From Psettodes erumei (lineage: Eukaryota > Chordata > Actinopteri > Pleuronectiformes > Psettodidae), in contig JAFBJZ010000616.1 of the NCBI GenBank assembly GCA_016785225.1, positions 186,001-250,000 on the forward strand: a DNA stretch of 64,000 nt. The letters run 5' to 3'. Under the pieces are notes generated by a model that worked only from the letters and a program-made list of their open reading frames with translations, was not told the DNA's origin and did no database searches. The translations under genes and the position numbers were made by a program. Positions 13,801-25,513 of this stretch are shown here, one piece after another. Within the stretch, counting starts at the first letter, position 1. Every line of letters begins with the position of its first letter.

Positions 13801-14381
13801 GATAGGAGCTCTCCAGATAGGGCCCCGGCTTGTTGCTGTCTGTTGGTGGCGTCTGTCTCGCAAACCTCTATTTACACAGCGGGGATCAGTCGACGCTGTA
13901 GCAGCGCCTCGGGGCACAAAGCGCCATTTATACGCAGCAAGTCCTGGAGTATTTTAACTGCACCTTCTCAAACCAAACACTCCTAACAGGATATGGGACC
14001 GGTAGCCATCGGAGAAAGCGGGAGAAAAAAAACTTCCAGAAGGCTCCCCTTGTTTGTGTCTCTTCTCCTCGAGGGGTCCCGGCGCGCTCGGGTAAAAATA
14101 CGAACCCGCCTGTAAATGTGCACATTGACACCGTGTGTAAATAAGGGCCGCTGGGAAAAAGGGTCTGCCGCCGGGGTTAGACCAACACGGCGAGGCGAGC
14201 CGTCGTTCTGAAGAGCGTGTGCGACTCTGAGCCGCCTGGCTGGCCTTCCACCAGCTTCCACTGGGATGTGGAAAGTATGAGTCACAGAGCGAGAGCGGTG
14301 GAGGCGGCTGGACAGAGTCTGGAGGATGTGCAGGGTGAGAGACATGTCCGTCTGCCTCACTTCCTGTTCGGGGCTGAACGC

Positions 14382-14383
14382 GC

Positions 14384-14426
<43 letters not shown>
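14382..14426. repeat. (CA)n microsatellite
   Basis: CA run of about 45 bp with one CG unit at its start. Confidence 0.95.
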
Positions 14427-14428
<2 letters not shown>

Positions 14429-16359
14429 AGCAGAGAGCGGGTGGACTAACTGAGTGAGGCGGGACACTGCCAGGTCACCTTGTCCTCCGGTCACCGACCT
14501 TTCACACACCCGTACATCTGCTCCTGTGGGTGGGTGTGTGTGTGTGTGTGGGGGGGGTGCATCCTCTTTTCATGCCAAAAATCACCTGCTTCCTGTAGAC
14601 ACACAGGAAACTGTCTTTCCAGGAATTTGGCCAGTTCTGCCCGTGTGTGTCTGTCTGCACCGACTTAGCTGTTGCGTAAAAATCTCTCTTCCTCAATTTT
14701 GCAACGCCACCTCCGATCAAACCTCACAGATAACAGGAGGTCAAAATCTGGTCTTGACTCCGCAGAATTAAAAAAAGAAACAACAACAACAAGGGGGGGG
14801 GTCACAGCAACCAAGAAACCAACCCGCAGAGAGGAGACAGCACCTGAAACTGTGCAGGGTGTGAGTGTGAAGTGTCAGACAGAGAGAGAGACGCCGATGT
14901 GTCATACCAGCCACCAGTTAGCAGCTCATTACACACACGGAGGCTGGCCGTGTCTCACACATAAAAAAAAACCCACCCATACACACCGCAAAGTCACACA
15001 GACTCATCCGCCACCTCCAGCATATGTCATGTGTGTTAAAACGCCCTGGACAGAGAACGTCTGCGTCTTCCACGGCGCACAGCTTAACCCGAGGCCGGCG
15101 GAAGAGGAGGAGGGGGACGATCGAGAAGAGACGAGACAGAGGACGGTATTTCCGGGGCACATTCGCACACCAGGTTTGCGAGGCAGGGGGGAAAAAAGCA
15201 AAGCGCCGCCCTTTTGCGAGTGTGCTCTGACGCTTCACTCACCCTGCTACATGAAAATCACAAATAAATGTTGCCAGTACGGGTTGCAGAGCCTCTTTCT
15301 GTTCAAACGTTACACGCCAAGCAGCACAAAAGGGGCAGTCCCAAGTGGTCCGACAGAGGTCATGAGACGTAAACGATCCACAGCTCCTCCCTCCGACTGA
15401 ATGCTGACTTTTTAAGAGGTCCGCTGCCCTCGCGGCTTGGCTACTGCACTGACATTATTATTTTCCTCTCCAGCCCGAATGAGACAAATCTGCAAAAATC
15501 ATCCTCTTTAGAAGACGCTGCAGTATTCTGGCTTTCTGGAACAAATACTTGTAATGCAATGAAAAAGACATTTTATTTTCAAGTTTGCCTGGAGGTAAAA
15601 AGCTCACTAATGATGTCTAAGTTCCAATCCTGGAACTGTGGCTACATCCAGATATTTCATTTCGAGAAGCACCTGTATTTTGTCCAAGTTGCTAGGAAAC
15701 GCCTAACAGAATTCATAAAATAGTTCCTTAACAGATGTCATATATTGTCTAACCTGCCAAAAATGTCTGCAGCTAGCAGATTTGCTTTCCACTTTCTCAA
15801 ACTGTGGGGGAATGTGCACAAAAGACAAATTCCGATTACCTTGCGCTGTCGATAAAAAAAAAATAAAATGTTAGGCTTCAGACCAGACTGAGTATATTTT
15901 TTTTCAACACGTTACAAGCCGTCGCTCAGGCGGGAGGTCACCGGTCTCTTCCCGAGCCTCGTATATTGGCCTTTTGTTCAGTGACGTCCCCGGTGACCTG
16001 CAGGTGACCCGAGGGGGACAAATGATACACTTCCCCCTCAGCTGTGGCCAGCTGGCCCAATCAGACCTGGCCGGAGAAAATGACACCACCTGTCCTCTGT
16101 CACACACGCTAGGTCAACGCTGGTTAAAGAAAACAGTGGCCAGAGGACGGGCTGGTCAAACCTGCTGAACAAGTACGAGATGGAACCGGGAAGCCACAGA
16201 AGGGAAGAAGGGTCAACTGGCAAACCAGTTTGGGAGATTTTCAAAGCATGTTCTCCAACTAATAAATGTCTTCTTTAGCAGAATGTCAAAGGACATTTTA
16301 TTGCATGCATACAAGCAAAGGCCCACGAACACAAAGGAGTAATTTTGAAGTGTACTTAC

Positions 16360-17481
16360 TTTGTCCAGCGACCTCTTGAGCTGGTAGTGGAACTTCTCTT
16401 TGACCTCGTCCAGGAGCTGCTTGAGCTTGGGCTCCTCGGGCGTGCCCTGGTACTTCCTGGCGAGCTGCAGGTAGCAGGGCCACTTGGCCGAGTCAAAGCC
16501 CCAGTGGCAGGTCCTCTTATCGGGCGACTTGTGCGAATGCATGACGAACTTCTGTGGCGAAAAGAGCAACTGGCACTCGACGCACTGGATGCAGGGCGCC
16601 TCGGGCTGGGAGTAGAACTGGGGCACAAAGAGGCCCTGGCACTTCCCCAGACACTGGTGCTCCACCTGGAAGCTGGCTTCGCTCTCCTTCAGCAGGCCCT
16701 GGGCCGACAGCTTCCCGCTGGGGTCGGCGGGCAGGGCGGCCCCGGGACGCAGCAGAGCGTTGCACAACCGCTGCGCGTCCGTCAGCGTAATGAGGCCACA
16801 GGAAGGCGCGTTGAACGGCAGAATGCCCAGCACTTTGAGGATGTGCAGCTGCTCGGCGTCGCACCGCGAGCAGTAGACGTAGAGCTCGTCGCACACCGTG
16901 TTGATCTGCTGTAGCGAGAAGTCGCGGAGCACGGAGTTGAGCACCTGGGGCAGGCAGAGCCGCTTCTCTCCCCCAACGACGAAGCAAGAGATGGACTCTC
17001 CTTCCAGCAGCGAGTGGGTGAGTTCGGTGGAGCTGTCGCAGGGAACCAGCAGAGGGCCCCCTCCCAGAACGGGAGGGGAGGGCAGGGGGGGCAGGCCGGC
17101 CGGGGAATGCTCGTGGCCGGTGCGGGCCGAGAAGGCAGCTGGGCCCCCGAGGGAGCTCTGGCTACTCAGCGTGAACTGGGCCAGTGTGTGTTTGAGCCCA
17201 GGGCTCAGGTCCAGGGCTTTAGCAGAGCCCACCATGTGTAATTCAGCCCGAGCCGCCACATCTATGTCGGAGTCGTGGCGCAGATCCTCCGGCTGCTCCC
17301 TCTTCACCTTGGGAGTTTTGGGGACGGAATCCAAGCTGCGACGCTTCAGGTTGATCTCCGCCATCACTCGCTTCTTGATGGGCGCGTCTTCCGGCCGCTC
17401 TCTGTACAGCCGTTTCATGTTGCCCTTGAATGAGGTCAAGTCTTTGAAAGGGGTTTTCATACTGGTCTGGGTGCTGGCCAT
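16360..17481 (-). CDS. skil: SKI-like proto-oncogene (SnoN), first coding exon
   Basis: SnoN is a nuclear co-repressor that binds SMAD2/3 and SMAD4 and silences TGF-beta/activin target genes with NCoR/HDAC complexes. This exon gives 374 codons from ATG 17479-17481 to an in-phase donor (AAA|GTAAGT) at 16358-16359. Visible: SUMO consensus VKRE (Lys60); conserved LKHTLAQF...SLGGPAAFSAR (about 97-120), the R-SMAD-binding N-terminus; SKI/SNO/DAC domain about 140-245, including the D-box RLCLPQVLN (174-182) known as an APC/Cdh1 degron in SnoN; and the SMAD4-binding SAND-like domain about 265-365 with a Cys/His set ending in HSHKSPDKRTCHWGF. LSSQSSLGG, SDSSTELT-like and KTPKVKRE features fit SKIL rather than SKI. 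The coiled-coil C-terminus (about 300 residues in the family) is not here and should lie beyond position 1. Reading past the donor gives only intron and a stop. I cannot tell which teleost paralogue (skila or skilb) this is. Confidence 0.93.
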
Positions 17482-17644
17482 GTCTAAGCACTGGGTTGTT
17501 GTCGTTTCTGTCTGCTGACTGAGTTCTTGTATTCCTCTGAGTCTTTTCTTTCTCCTCCTTAAGTCTTTTCAAATGACACGAATCTTCTGGTAGTTGGACA
17601 CATGCATGGTGGTGACTGACGTTTTCTGTGTTGTGATCTGCTTC
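17482..17644 (-). other. skil: skil 5'UTR part of the first coding exon
   Basis: Upstream of the skil ATG on the minus strand there is a pyrimidine-rich stretch followed by CTCAG|GAAG, with the AG at 17645-17646. It makes a credible splice acceptor, so the coding exon probably starts at 17644 and a separate non-coding first exon lies further upstream (higher coordinates). Inferred from the acceptor motif only. Confidence 0.45.
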
Positions 17645-18077
17645 CTGAGCATGAAAAAAAACAAGAATTTAGAAGAGAGAGAAGAGGTGGGGGGGCAGAC
17701 AGTATTTGAACAATTGGTAATCAATTCCTTTCCTGTAGAGGAATAAACAAACGGAAGATTATCTCATCAAAGAAATGTTGTAGGGTATGAACTATCCGTA
17801 AGGAGTTTAAATGTTTTATGGCTGCTGTCCTGGCTGGGGGTTGAAGAGGTCAATGGCTGTTTGCATGGACCACTAAACCAAATGGCCATTACCATACTTC
17901 ACACAAACACCCCCCCCCCCCCCCCCCAGCCCTTGTAATTGAACCCCAGAGGTAATTTGCATCGAGGTTTTTCACCAGAGGTTTTGAAACAAACTTTTTT
18001 TCTCCAGCACAATGTGAGAATTTTAACAAGCAAAACCAGTTGACCAGAAATTACCTGAGAGAAATACTCCCCCCCCA

Positions 18078-18112
<35 letters not shown>

Positions 18113-18700
18113 AACCACCCTGCCCCGGCTCCCATTACGTTGTTAATGCGAGGCTGATACACAATGGTGGAAGAAAACATTTCACTTTGCAAATGAAAGT
18201 GGCCGTCCCAGCCATATTGTGCCTTCCCCTAGGTCTGCTTACCCCACGCTGACCCCATCAAGTCCGTGAAAAACAATTGGCAAAAGCGTTAACAGCGGTC
18301 GTCCCCTCCTCTCGGTCCCTTCACAGCTGGACACAGAGCCGCGCGGAAAGCAGTGCCCCCCCTTTTTTTCCACGATCGGGCTATGACTGCGGGATTACTT
18401 AGTCTGTCCGAAATAAAGGTAAACAACACCGAGCCGGTGTCCCCAATTTAAAACGCTATGCAGTTGATAATGGCCACTGCTGCAATATGACAGTAGGAGT
18501 CGGCAGACTAGCTGCACTTCGGCCAGCAGACGCAACATTTGCCGTGTCGTTTGCTCTTCGCGGTGCTGTCGTGACACGCGTTTGATTTGTAAATCTGCGT
18601 TGAATGTTAAAGCACTGGGTTATCTGACCACCGGGACTACATTTGTAAGCTTTTGCAAATTTCTGCATCCAATCGGGGTTTTTTTCCACACCGACTGAAA
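17645..18700. other. Presumed skil 5' intron
   Basis: Non-coding DNA between the coding exon acceptor and the CpG-rich region. It contains an 18-base C run (17910-17927) and a CA array (18080-18112) preceded by a C run. No open frame of interest. Confidence 0.4.
18080..18112. repeat. (CA)n microsatellite
   Basis: CA run of about 33 bp preceded by a C run, in the presumed skil 5' intron. Confidence 0.95.
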
Positions 18701-19794
18701 CGCTGCTGCTGCTGCGGAGCAAACCTCTAAACTCGGTTCCGAAGCGGGTTGATGTCTGTGGGCGTTTTAAGTGGAAAATACCACCGTGGGTCGAATGAAA
18801 GAAGAAAACGCTGCAAAAAAAATCGGATCGGCGACCAATAAATGGGGATCTACGCAGAGGCAGCTCCCCCCAGCCCGGCTCGGTGTATCACAGGACTCCC
18901 GTTGGGCTGCCACAACCTCCAACCGGATCGGGTTATTTCTGACAGAGATCGCGTTGGTTTGTCGTATAACGACGCCGGGCTATTTTTCTCACAAGCGACA
19001 TCGCAGTCGTGCACGGCTACTAAACGCGTGTCTTACTGGCAACCGAGACTTCTGGTATCCTTTTTGCTGCAAGGACACCGCGTAGAATATAATGCTCCTG
19101 CTCTGCTCCATCCACAGCGACCCCCTCCTCCTCCTCCTCCTCCTCCTCCCCAGTCTGCAAACTGTACCTCGCCTCCTCTGCTGGCTCGCCACGACGGCAC
19201 TGGTATGCAGACAGCGCTGATAATGACATTCACTGTCTACACTACAGTCTGGTCTGGGAAGGCACCGCGGCCGAGCCTTTACGCGCACACGCCGATTGAG
19301 CGAGGGCACGGTGGGGTTCACAGCCGCGGCTCGTCCGTGTGCCAAACACACGGGCAGCGGGCTTGTCCGGTTCACCAAACGCTCCCTTTGCTCGGAGCGA
19401 TTAATTCAATGTTACGCACTTATGTGTGACATTATTTTGAACCGCTTACATGGCGATGTTTTGACCGCAAACACAGACACACGCGCACGGACGTACAGGG
19501 AAGCCAAACAAATATGCGTATCTGTGTGGAAATCAAGCGAGAGACGGCAATCTCGTCTTTCAACGTTCAATACTAACTGCGTTAGCTAGCTTAGCTGCCC
19601 CCGGCGCACACCGCTACGATCGGCTGTAAAGGCAGTCAAACCAGCGCAGTGGGCTGTGAGGCAGGCTAGCCCAGCTCCCGGGAGCGCAGACAGGCTAACT
19701 TAACCCGGTTCGCCACAGCAGCGAGAGTGATCAAACGGCAGACTGGCTTGCCTGGGCTCAGCCAGGGGCGCGCGCACACACACACACACACACA

Positions 19795-19856
<62 letters not shown>

Positions 19857-20380
19857 TAAATGAGCAGCGCTGTCCGCTGCGACGGAGCAGGGTAACCCGC
19901 TACGATACCGAGGCAGGCCAGCGAAAGTGAGCGAAAAAAGCGGGCTAAGCCAGGGGACCGAAAGCGCTAACATTACAGCAAGCTAACCCCAGAGAGAGAG
20001 CGCGACACAGCAGTGGAAAGCAGGTTAGCTTCTCCCCCTCTCTGCCCGTCCGTTCACTGCGACTGAACAATTCAAACTCAACCGTTAATCGTCTCGTGCT
20101 GGGATAAACTATCAACAAACGCGTCGGCCGCAAACTGTTTCAGCACGCCATTCTAAAAAAAAAAACCCCGGCGTGTTTAAAAAGGAAAACACTTGCCTAA
20201 ACGCTGCGTGTGTGTCTCCGTGTGTCGTCCTCACTCGCCCGGGGTCTTCTCAGTACTGGAAAAGCCTGGCGGACCGTCAACAAGATGCAGCTAGAGGCTC
20301 CACTACAGCCCAGCGACGTCACGCTGCACACGGGCTGAGAGGCGGAGACGTCACACGGCTGACGGAAACTATGCGGGGGT
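18700..20380 (-). promoter_or_regulatory. skil: CpG-rich presumed skil promoter / first-exon region
   Basis: This stretch upstream of the skil coding exon is visibly rich in CG dinucleotides, and base composition turns sharply AT-rich just beyond about 20.6 kb. Two GACGTCAC half-palindromes (20315-20322 and 20347-20354, 32 bp apart) resemble cAMP-response elements. The adjoining 20390-20456 is packed with GTCT/CTGT, the core of SMAD-binding elements. Known SKIL biology includes direct TGF-beta/SMAD control of its own promoter. No transcription start or non-coding first exon could be fixed from sequence alone. Confidence 0.45.
19774..19855. repeat. CA array directly abutting GT array
   Basis: About 23 bp of CA pass directly into about 59 bp of GT with no spacer, within the CpG-rich skil upstream region. 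Confidence 0.95.
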
Positions 20381-20924
20381 GTCTCTCGTCTGTTAGTCTG
20401 TCTGCCTGCCTGCCTGTCTCTCTCTCTGTCCGCCTGTCTGTCTGTCTCACACAGTCTGGGACATTTGTTTCCTCAAGCAGTAGGTGAGGCTGCAAGCAGA
20501 GAGAGACAGAGAGAGGGAGGAGATGGCGGGGCCAAAGCTGGGGTCCGGGGACTTAAAACAGGCCGTTATAACCCCATAGGAAGAACGAGGAGCAAATACG
20601 TGTTTTCACGAGCCAAAATAGTTGGAAACAACTGGTTTATTTTATTTTATTTTTTTTTATCAAACTATTCTATTTTATAATATCGTTATATTTGAAGTTT
20701 CAATCTGAAAACTGCTACATCTACCAGATAGATGTATTGCTGTAAAATGTTGAATGCATAGAAGTAGAAAATAGATACTTTCCACCACTGGCTGTTATTA
20801 ACAAAAATAAACTAAGCTCAGTGAGGAAACTGGAGAAGAATTTGTGATTGTAAGTGGCAGTGAATTCAATTATTTTTTTCCTTTACATTTTCACTGTTTT
20901 CTACAGGAAAACTGGAGTATCACA

Positions 20925-21165
20925 ATACCCCGTCAACCCAAGGTGATATCTTTAAATGTCTTGTTGTGTCCAACCAGCAAGTCCAAAACCAGGAGATATT
21001 AAGTCATACAATTGTATAAACGAGACAAATGCAGAAATCCAATGTAATATTTGGCATTGTTGCTTGAAAAAATGATTTTAACAATTTTTCTGACTCCAAA
21101 TGGTTGCAGATTCTTTTTTTAGCTAGTCAATCAATTAATCAATCACAAAATCGATTATTTGAATG
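20925..21165. repeat. Degenerate AT-rich interspersed repeat, copy 1
   Basis: Contains the family hallmarks 'aatcaattaatcaatc', 'tccaaccagcaagtcc' and a 'gaaaaaatgattttaac' block. The same blocks in varied order and strand recur at about 40550, 43480, 43905, 45765 and 59320. Confidence 0.5.
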
Positions 21166-21343
21166 ATACATGTCCAACTGTCCAGACCTATATTCAGCTT
21201 CACGGTGCTGATCATTTTTGGCTTGAATCGTGTTGTAGGTCAGTTTTATTGATGTGGCCTTGGATGACATTTGCTGGCATGAACAGCCATGGCAGTTGCT
21301 TTATCATATGTCATTGGCTTTTCATCAAGTTCACAGAAAATAA

Positions 21344-21373
21344 AAAGAGAGAAAGAGAGAGAGAGAGAGAGAG
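21344..21373. repeat. (GA)n microsatellite
   Basis: GA run of about 30 bp with one AAAG interruption near its start. Confidence 0.9.
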
Positions 21374-23710
21374 GGGGGACAAGAGAGGACAAACTGACTG
21401 AGCAAAAGGGTTGTTTCTTCTCCCATAGTTCCCCTCCCCCCTCCTTTTATGGGCCTGTCCTCTGCAAGGGGTCAAGAGGTCATTCAGGTGGTCTATTGTG
21501 CTTTTAGCGATGATGGGAGTTAATAAAATCAGAGTGTGAGGAGGTCACAAATGAGATTTTTCTGAATTATAGATCATATGTTTTCTTCTGAAGGTTGAAT
21601 TCCCTTGGCAACTTTTCCTCTTGAGTCTGAATGTACACCATCAAATCTGAGTCTGTAAAGGTTATCATGCTCTGTCTATATACTGTAATAGTGTTTGGGG
21701 TTTTTTTCAGTACACCCCGGCTGCCTGACTGACCCACAGTCTGGTGTCACACGTCTGTGAGAGCACACGGGCTTGATAAAGCTTTGATAAACAGCAGCGG
21801 TCGGCCGTTTCGCCGCAGCCTCTCTCTGGCTCGCTCTCTGACAGCAAGGTCAGCAGTTGTATTATGAGAGCAGATGTGCGTACACCCCGTCCAGCCCCAG
21901 AGAACAACAAGGGGACATTGATTTTCCTGTAATAACATCACTCTGTGCACTGCGGGGAGTAAATTAATCTCATATGTGCAATAATGTGACCAGCACTGAT
22001 TGTTCATTAGGCGTATACAGCAAAAAAAAAAAAAAAAAAAAGCTGAAGGATGAGGTAGATAGTGGTGAGGGAGTAGGGAATTACAGACGGGTAGTAACAG
22101 ACTAGCTCACTGGTAAGCCTCTCCATTAGCAGAGACTCTGTCTAACTGTTATTGGACTTAGAGCTAAGTGGACCCTGGGGGCAGACACCTAACAGTCGTT
22201 TTCATACATCCTGTCTGGAATCAATGGTGGATATTGAAATATGTCCTAAGTTGTGCTGGATGTGTCTGTAACTTGGGGTAATGGCGCCTGCTGAAGGGGC
22301 GGGCTGAGGTCGGAGGTGTCAGCGTCGTGTGGCCATGCAGCACATTTTCTGCTCTCTGATGCGTGTCAGCAGGTTGCGTCAGGTCTCATCTTGCAGCCAC
22401 ATTGAAACCACGTGTTGTTCTTTCAGTAAGTGGTTCCAAAGTGTTTGGTCTGTCTCTTGTTTGCAACAGTAGTTCGTCATGTGGCTCTTACAGTTCAGCT
22501 GCGTCAAAACACGAGGTAGACAAAATAATGGAAATTCTGATGTAACAGTTGCAGAGAGTTGCAGATAAAGGTGGACGGTGTTGGATGCCACTGAGTGTAT
22601 TTATATCTGCACGACTATCCTGGTTATGACTGGGATTTTCAAATACTCCAGCTACGTATTGCACATGTAAACATCTTATCCTGGCCGTCAGAAACTTGGA
22701 TATTCTCCCAGAGTACTCTGATAGAAACAACAAGAACAACCAGGATACTCTGACGTATAAACATCTCATATCTCCACATCTCAAAACAAAACCTAGTACA
22801 TACTGGCTTCTCTCATAGATAAAATACACACCGAGTGATCCTTGGTCATGTAGTGACACTATGTCCATGATGACAACTGTTCTTTATAGAATTTATTCTG
22901 CCTTGCCACATTAGACAAATCAAAAGTAGATTGTCTTTAGAAAAGTAATAACTTTTCTTTCTGATACAGAACATGATGAGAAACACAAGACACAACTGCA
23001 CACAGATGATCGGAGACCAGAATGCCTTTATGATCATGTTTTACAGGGGATATGAATAATCAGATGTTTTATGTTCCACATAAGCGCCATATACTGAATG
23101 TGATCAAACTGTAGTTCAAAAACTAATGCATATATAAAGCACTCAATGACTACTATCTGCCAGCTTTTAAATATCAGTATCAAAGCAGCAAGAAGCGAGG
23201 GCTGCACCAATCCAACTTTTCTCTACAGTCCCTAATTCTAAGTATCTGCTGAAATTGAGCACCAGCACTCTCTGCGAAAAGAATAAGATCTCAATATGAT
23301 TTAAGAAATAATAAAAAATGTTTGGAATAGAAGTTGTTTTTTTCTTTTGTCACATTATATCTTGGCAAAATCCCAGAGAAACTCATCAAGCCTTGCGTGA
23401 CTGTATGTAAGTAATGGAGGGCTGGGGATTTTCTCCCCCATCTCTCAAGTCTCAACAGACAAACAGTGTATACGTTATATCTTAAGAAAGACTTAAGACT
23501 TGCACCAAAACAACAAAGTTCTCTGGTAAAGAGCGGTGCAGGTAAAACCAGACTGACAAAACTGAGACAGACGTGTACATCAGACAGGGGATTTCCAAAT
23601 GCTGCCACCTGACATTCAGCACGGAACACGCTTGATCACATCTGTGATTGCATTGCTAAGTCAATGTGCATGTTCATGAAGTTTATTTTGTATAATTAAT
23701 GCTTCATGGA

Positions 23711-23830
23711 GCAGTGGTGAAAAGCAGCTGAGTACATTTACTCAAGTACTGTACTTAAGTGCAAATTTTACTTGTTACTTTACTTGAGGATTTGATGTAA
23801 CTGAATCTTATAAAATGTAATGCAGCATTG
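23711..23830. repeat. Teleost-type interspersed repeat with palindromic core
   Basis: Contains the near-palindrome 'ctcaagtactgtacttaagt' flanked by 'gagtacattta' and 'tactttacttgag', a motif set I know from many fish genomes. Its class is not certain. Confidence 0.5.
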
Positions 23831-25507
23831 AAGATCAGACCAGTGGTTCCCAAACTTTTTGGCTTGTGACCCCTTAAAAAGAAGCAGTTCCTTGCACGGA
23901 CCCTTTGTTCAAATGTCTACAAGTTGTTAGGGAGCGATTTCTCCTCTTCACTCTTAATGAACTAACAAACCATGGTTTGTTGAAATTAAACTGATAAAAC
24001 CTCAAAAAACAGCTAAAGTAGTTAAAACGGGCTCCACCTCGAGCTGCCATGATGGTAAAATGCTACTTATGCATAGATGCATCAGTATTAACAATCTATT
24101 AATGTCTTATATCAGTTGCAGGTAAACATTTTCACAAGATTCATTGCCTGTAAATCCTGCTAGTCCTGCATCAGCGGGTCTCGGCCAGTATTCTACTTGT
24201 AAATCCCATTAGTTTACGTTCAGTATGTAGGTGTTTCTGAAGAGCCATCACAAGTGTCTACTAATGAAACAAATGTTTTTCATACTTAAGGGGCCTCCAC
24301 TATATCATTACAATCAGTGGAACAGCACACAGCAATTTGCAGCAAACGTACAGGTGGGTGGAGCAAGTATATTTAACTGCTGATGCTGGAAATCACTCAG
24401 AACATCTCATTATCTCGGCGCTACAGTCAAGAGCTCCAGTAAATGCAGTGTGATGGTGTGATGATCGTGCCAAGCAGAGCACTAGATGCACCTTAAACCG
24501 CAGCGTGCGCGTGTGTGTGTTTTACTAAGGGATTGCGTTTAGCATCACGTATGATTCTTCTGCTGCCTAATTAATCCCTTCAGGGACAGAGTAAAACACC
24601 CAACAAGATAACAGCAATTAAAGCAGGGATGTTTTTTTTTTCAGATCCTCCTCCGTTTTACATCATTAATTATACAAGGTTAGTCTTTCCTTCGTCTTCC
24701 ACAGGGTGATGTGGAGCCACAGTGCCAGGGGAGGTGTACCCCCCCACCCCCCCATCCTCCAGCAGAGAGGGCACAGGAACGGTGTCAAACATGCCACCAT
24801 GGGAGTACAGAATTATGCAAAGGCATTTGTCCTCTTCTTGCGTGCAGCGACGCTGTACTCATCTCGTGCAGCCGTTCAAGGGGAGTAATTTTCCACAAAA
24901 TCTGGTTCAACTGAGACAGTGTACAACGGAGCAGGGAGAGACATAAGCCTCGCACAATGAGTTTCCAGCCACCATTGCGGAAGATACTGCAGCACTCACA
25001 TCAATCCTTTTTATTATTTTTCATACATCATCATTTCCACAACCCGTTCTTTTGCGCCACCTCTCCACCTCTCAGCGCCGTGTGAGGGCAGAGTGGAGTG
25101 CTATGGTGTCGGTGACCTTTTCACCCCTGGGGGACGCCGAGGGCCTTTCTGAAAGCCAGGCAGGGTGTCACGTGACCGGCGGAGACACAGGCAGCTGGAG
25201 TGGAAAAGCTCAAGCTTAACGACTCACGCCTAATTCCCTTCTCACCAGACACCCATGTGGGTCTGAGAGCTCAGGTCTGGTCTCAGCAGTAAAACCATCT
25301 CAGCCTGCAGTTAGCAGACAGGCATGGGTATATGTGTGTGTGTGTGTGTACATATATATAGCCACAAAAGACTAAATACAAATGTTATTAATACTGAATA
25401 GTACTCTTCATGACGGATAAATTAGCATGCAAATTGGTGGATTTCTCCTTTAAATGAAAGAAAACGACAGTCACAATCACATATTACCACAAGGAGAGAA
25501 ATAAATG

Positions 25508-25513
25508 TTTATT
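25508..25513 (-). terminator. prkci: Candidate distal polyA signal of prkci
   Basis: AATAAA on the minus strand with GT-rich sequence 25-50 nt further on. An alternative AATAAA is at 26239-26244. Confidence 0.45.

Larger units (their letters stand above)
20400..25490. other. skil-prkci intergenic region, AT-rich, repeats only
   Basis: No gene could be supported. It contains a degenerate AT-rich interspersed repeat (about 20925-21165), a GA array (21344-21373), a 19-20-base A run at about 22021, a block with paired CAGGATA/TATCCTGG motifs (about 22615-22760), the teleost-type 'ctcaagtactgtacttaagt' repeat (23711-23830), and a hAT-like terminal motif beginning at 23841. Open frames here (for example 126 codons at 22488-22868, minus) have no recognisable domain. 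Confidence 0.55.

Noticed and set aside
16345..16914. 189-codon plus-strand frame over the skil exon
   Set aside because: Antisense shadow of a conserved GC-rich coding exon; no domain of its own.
16360..17481. Identity as SKI rather than SKIL
   Set aside because: The long N-terminal extension with VKRE, LKHTLAQF...LSSQSSLGG and the prkci neighbour match SKIL; SKI lacks these.
18842..19429. 195-codon plus-strand frame with a proline run
   Set aside because: Lies in the CpG-rich skil upstream region where stops are rare. The proline run comes from a CCT repeat and no domain is recognised.
22488..22868. 126-codon minus-strand frame between skil and prkci
   Set aside because: Overlaps a block with repeated TATCCTGG/CAGGATA words that looks like a decayed repeat; no domain.
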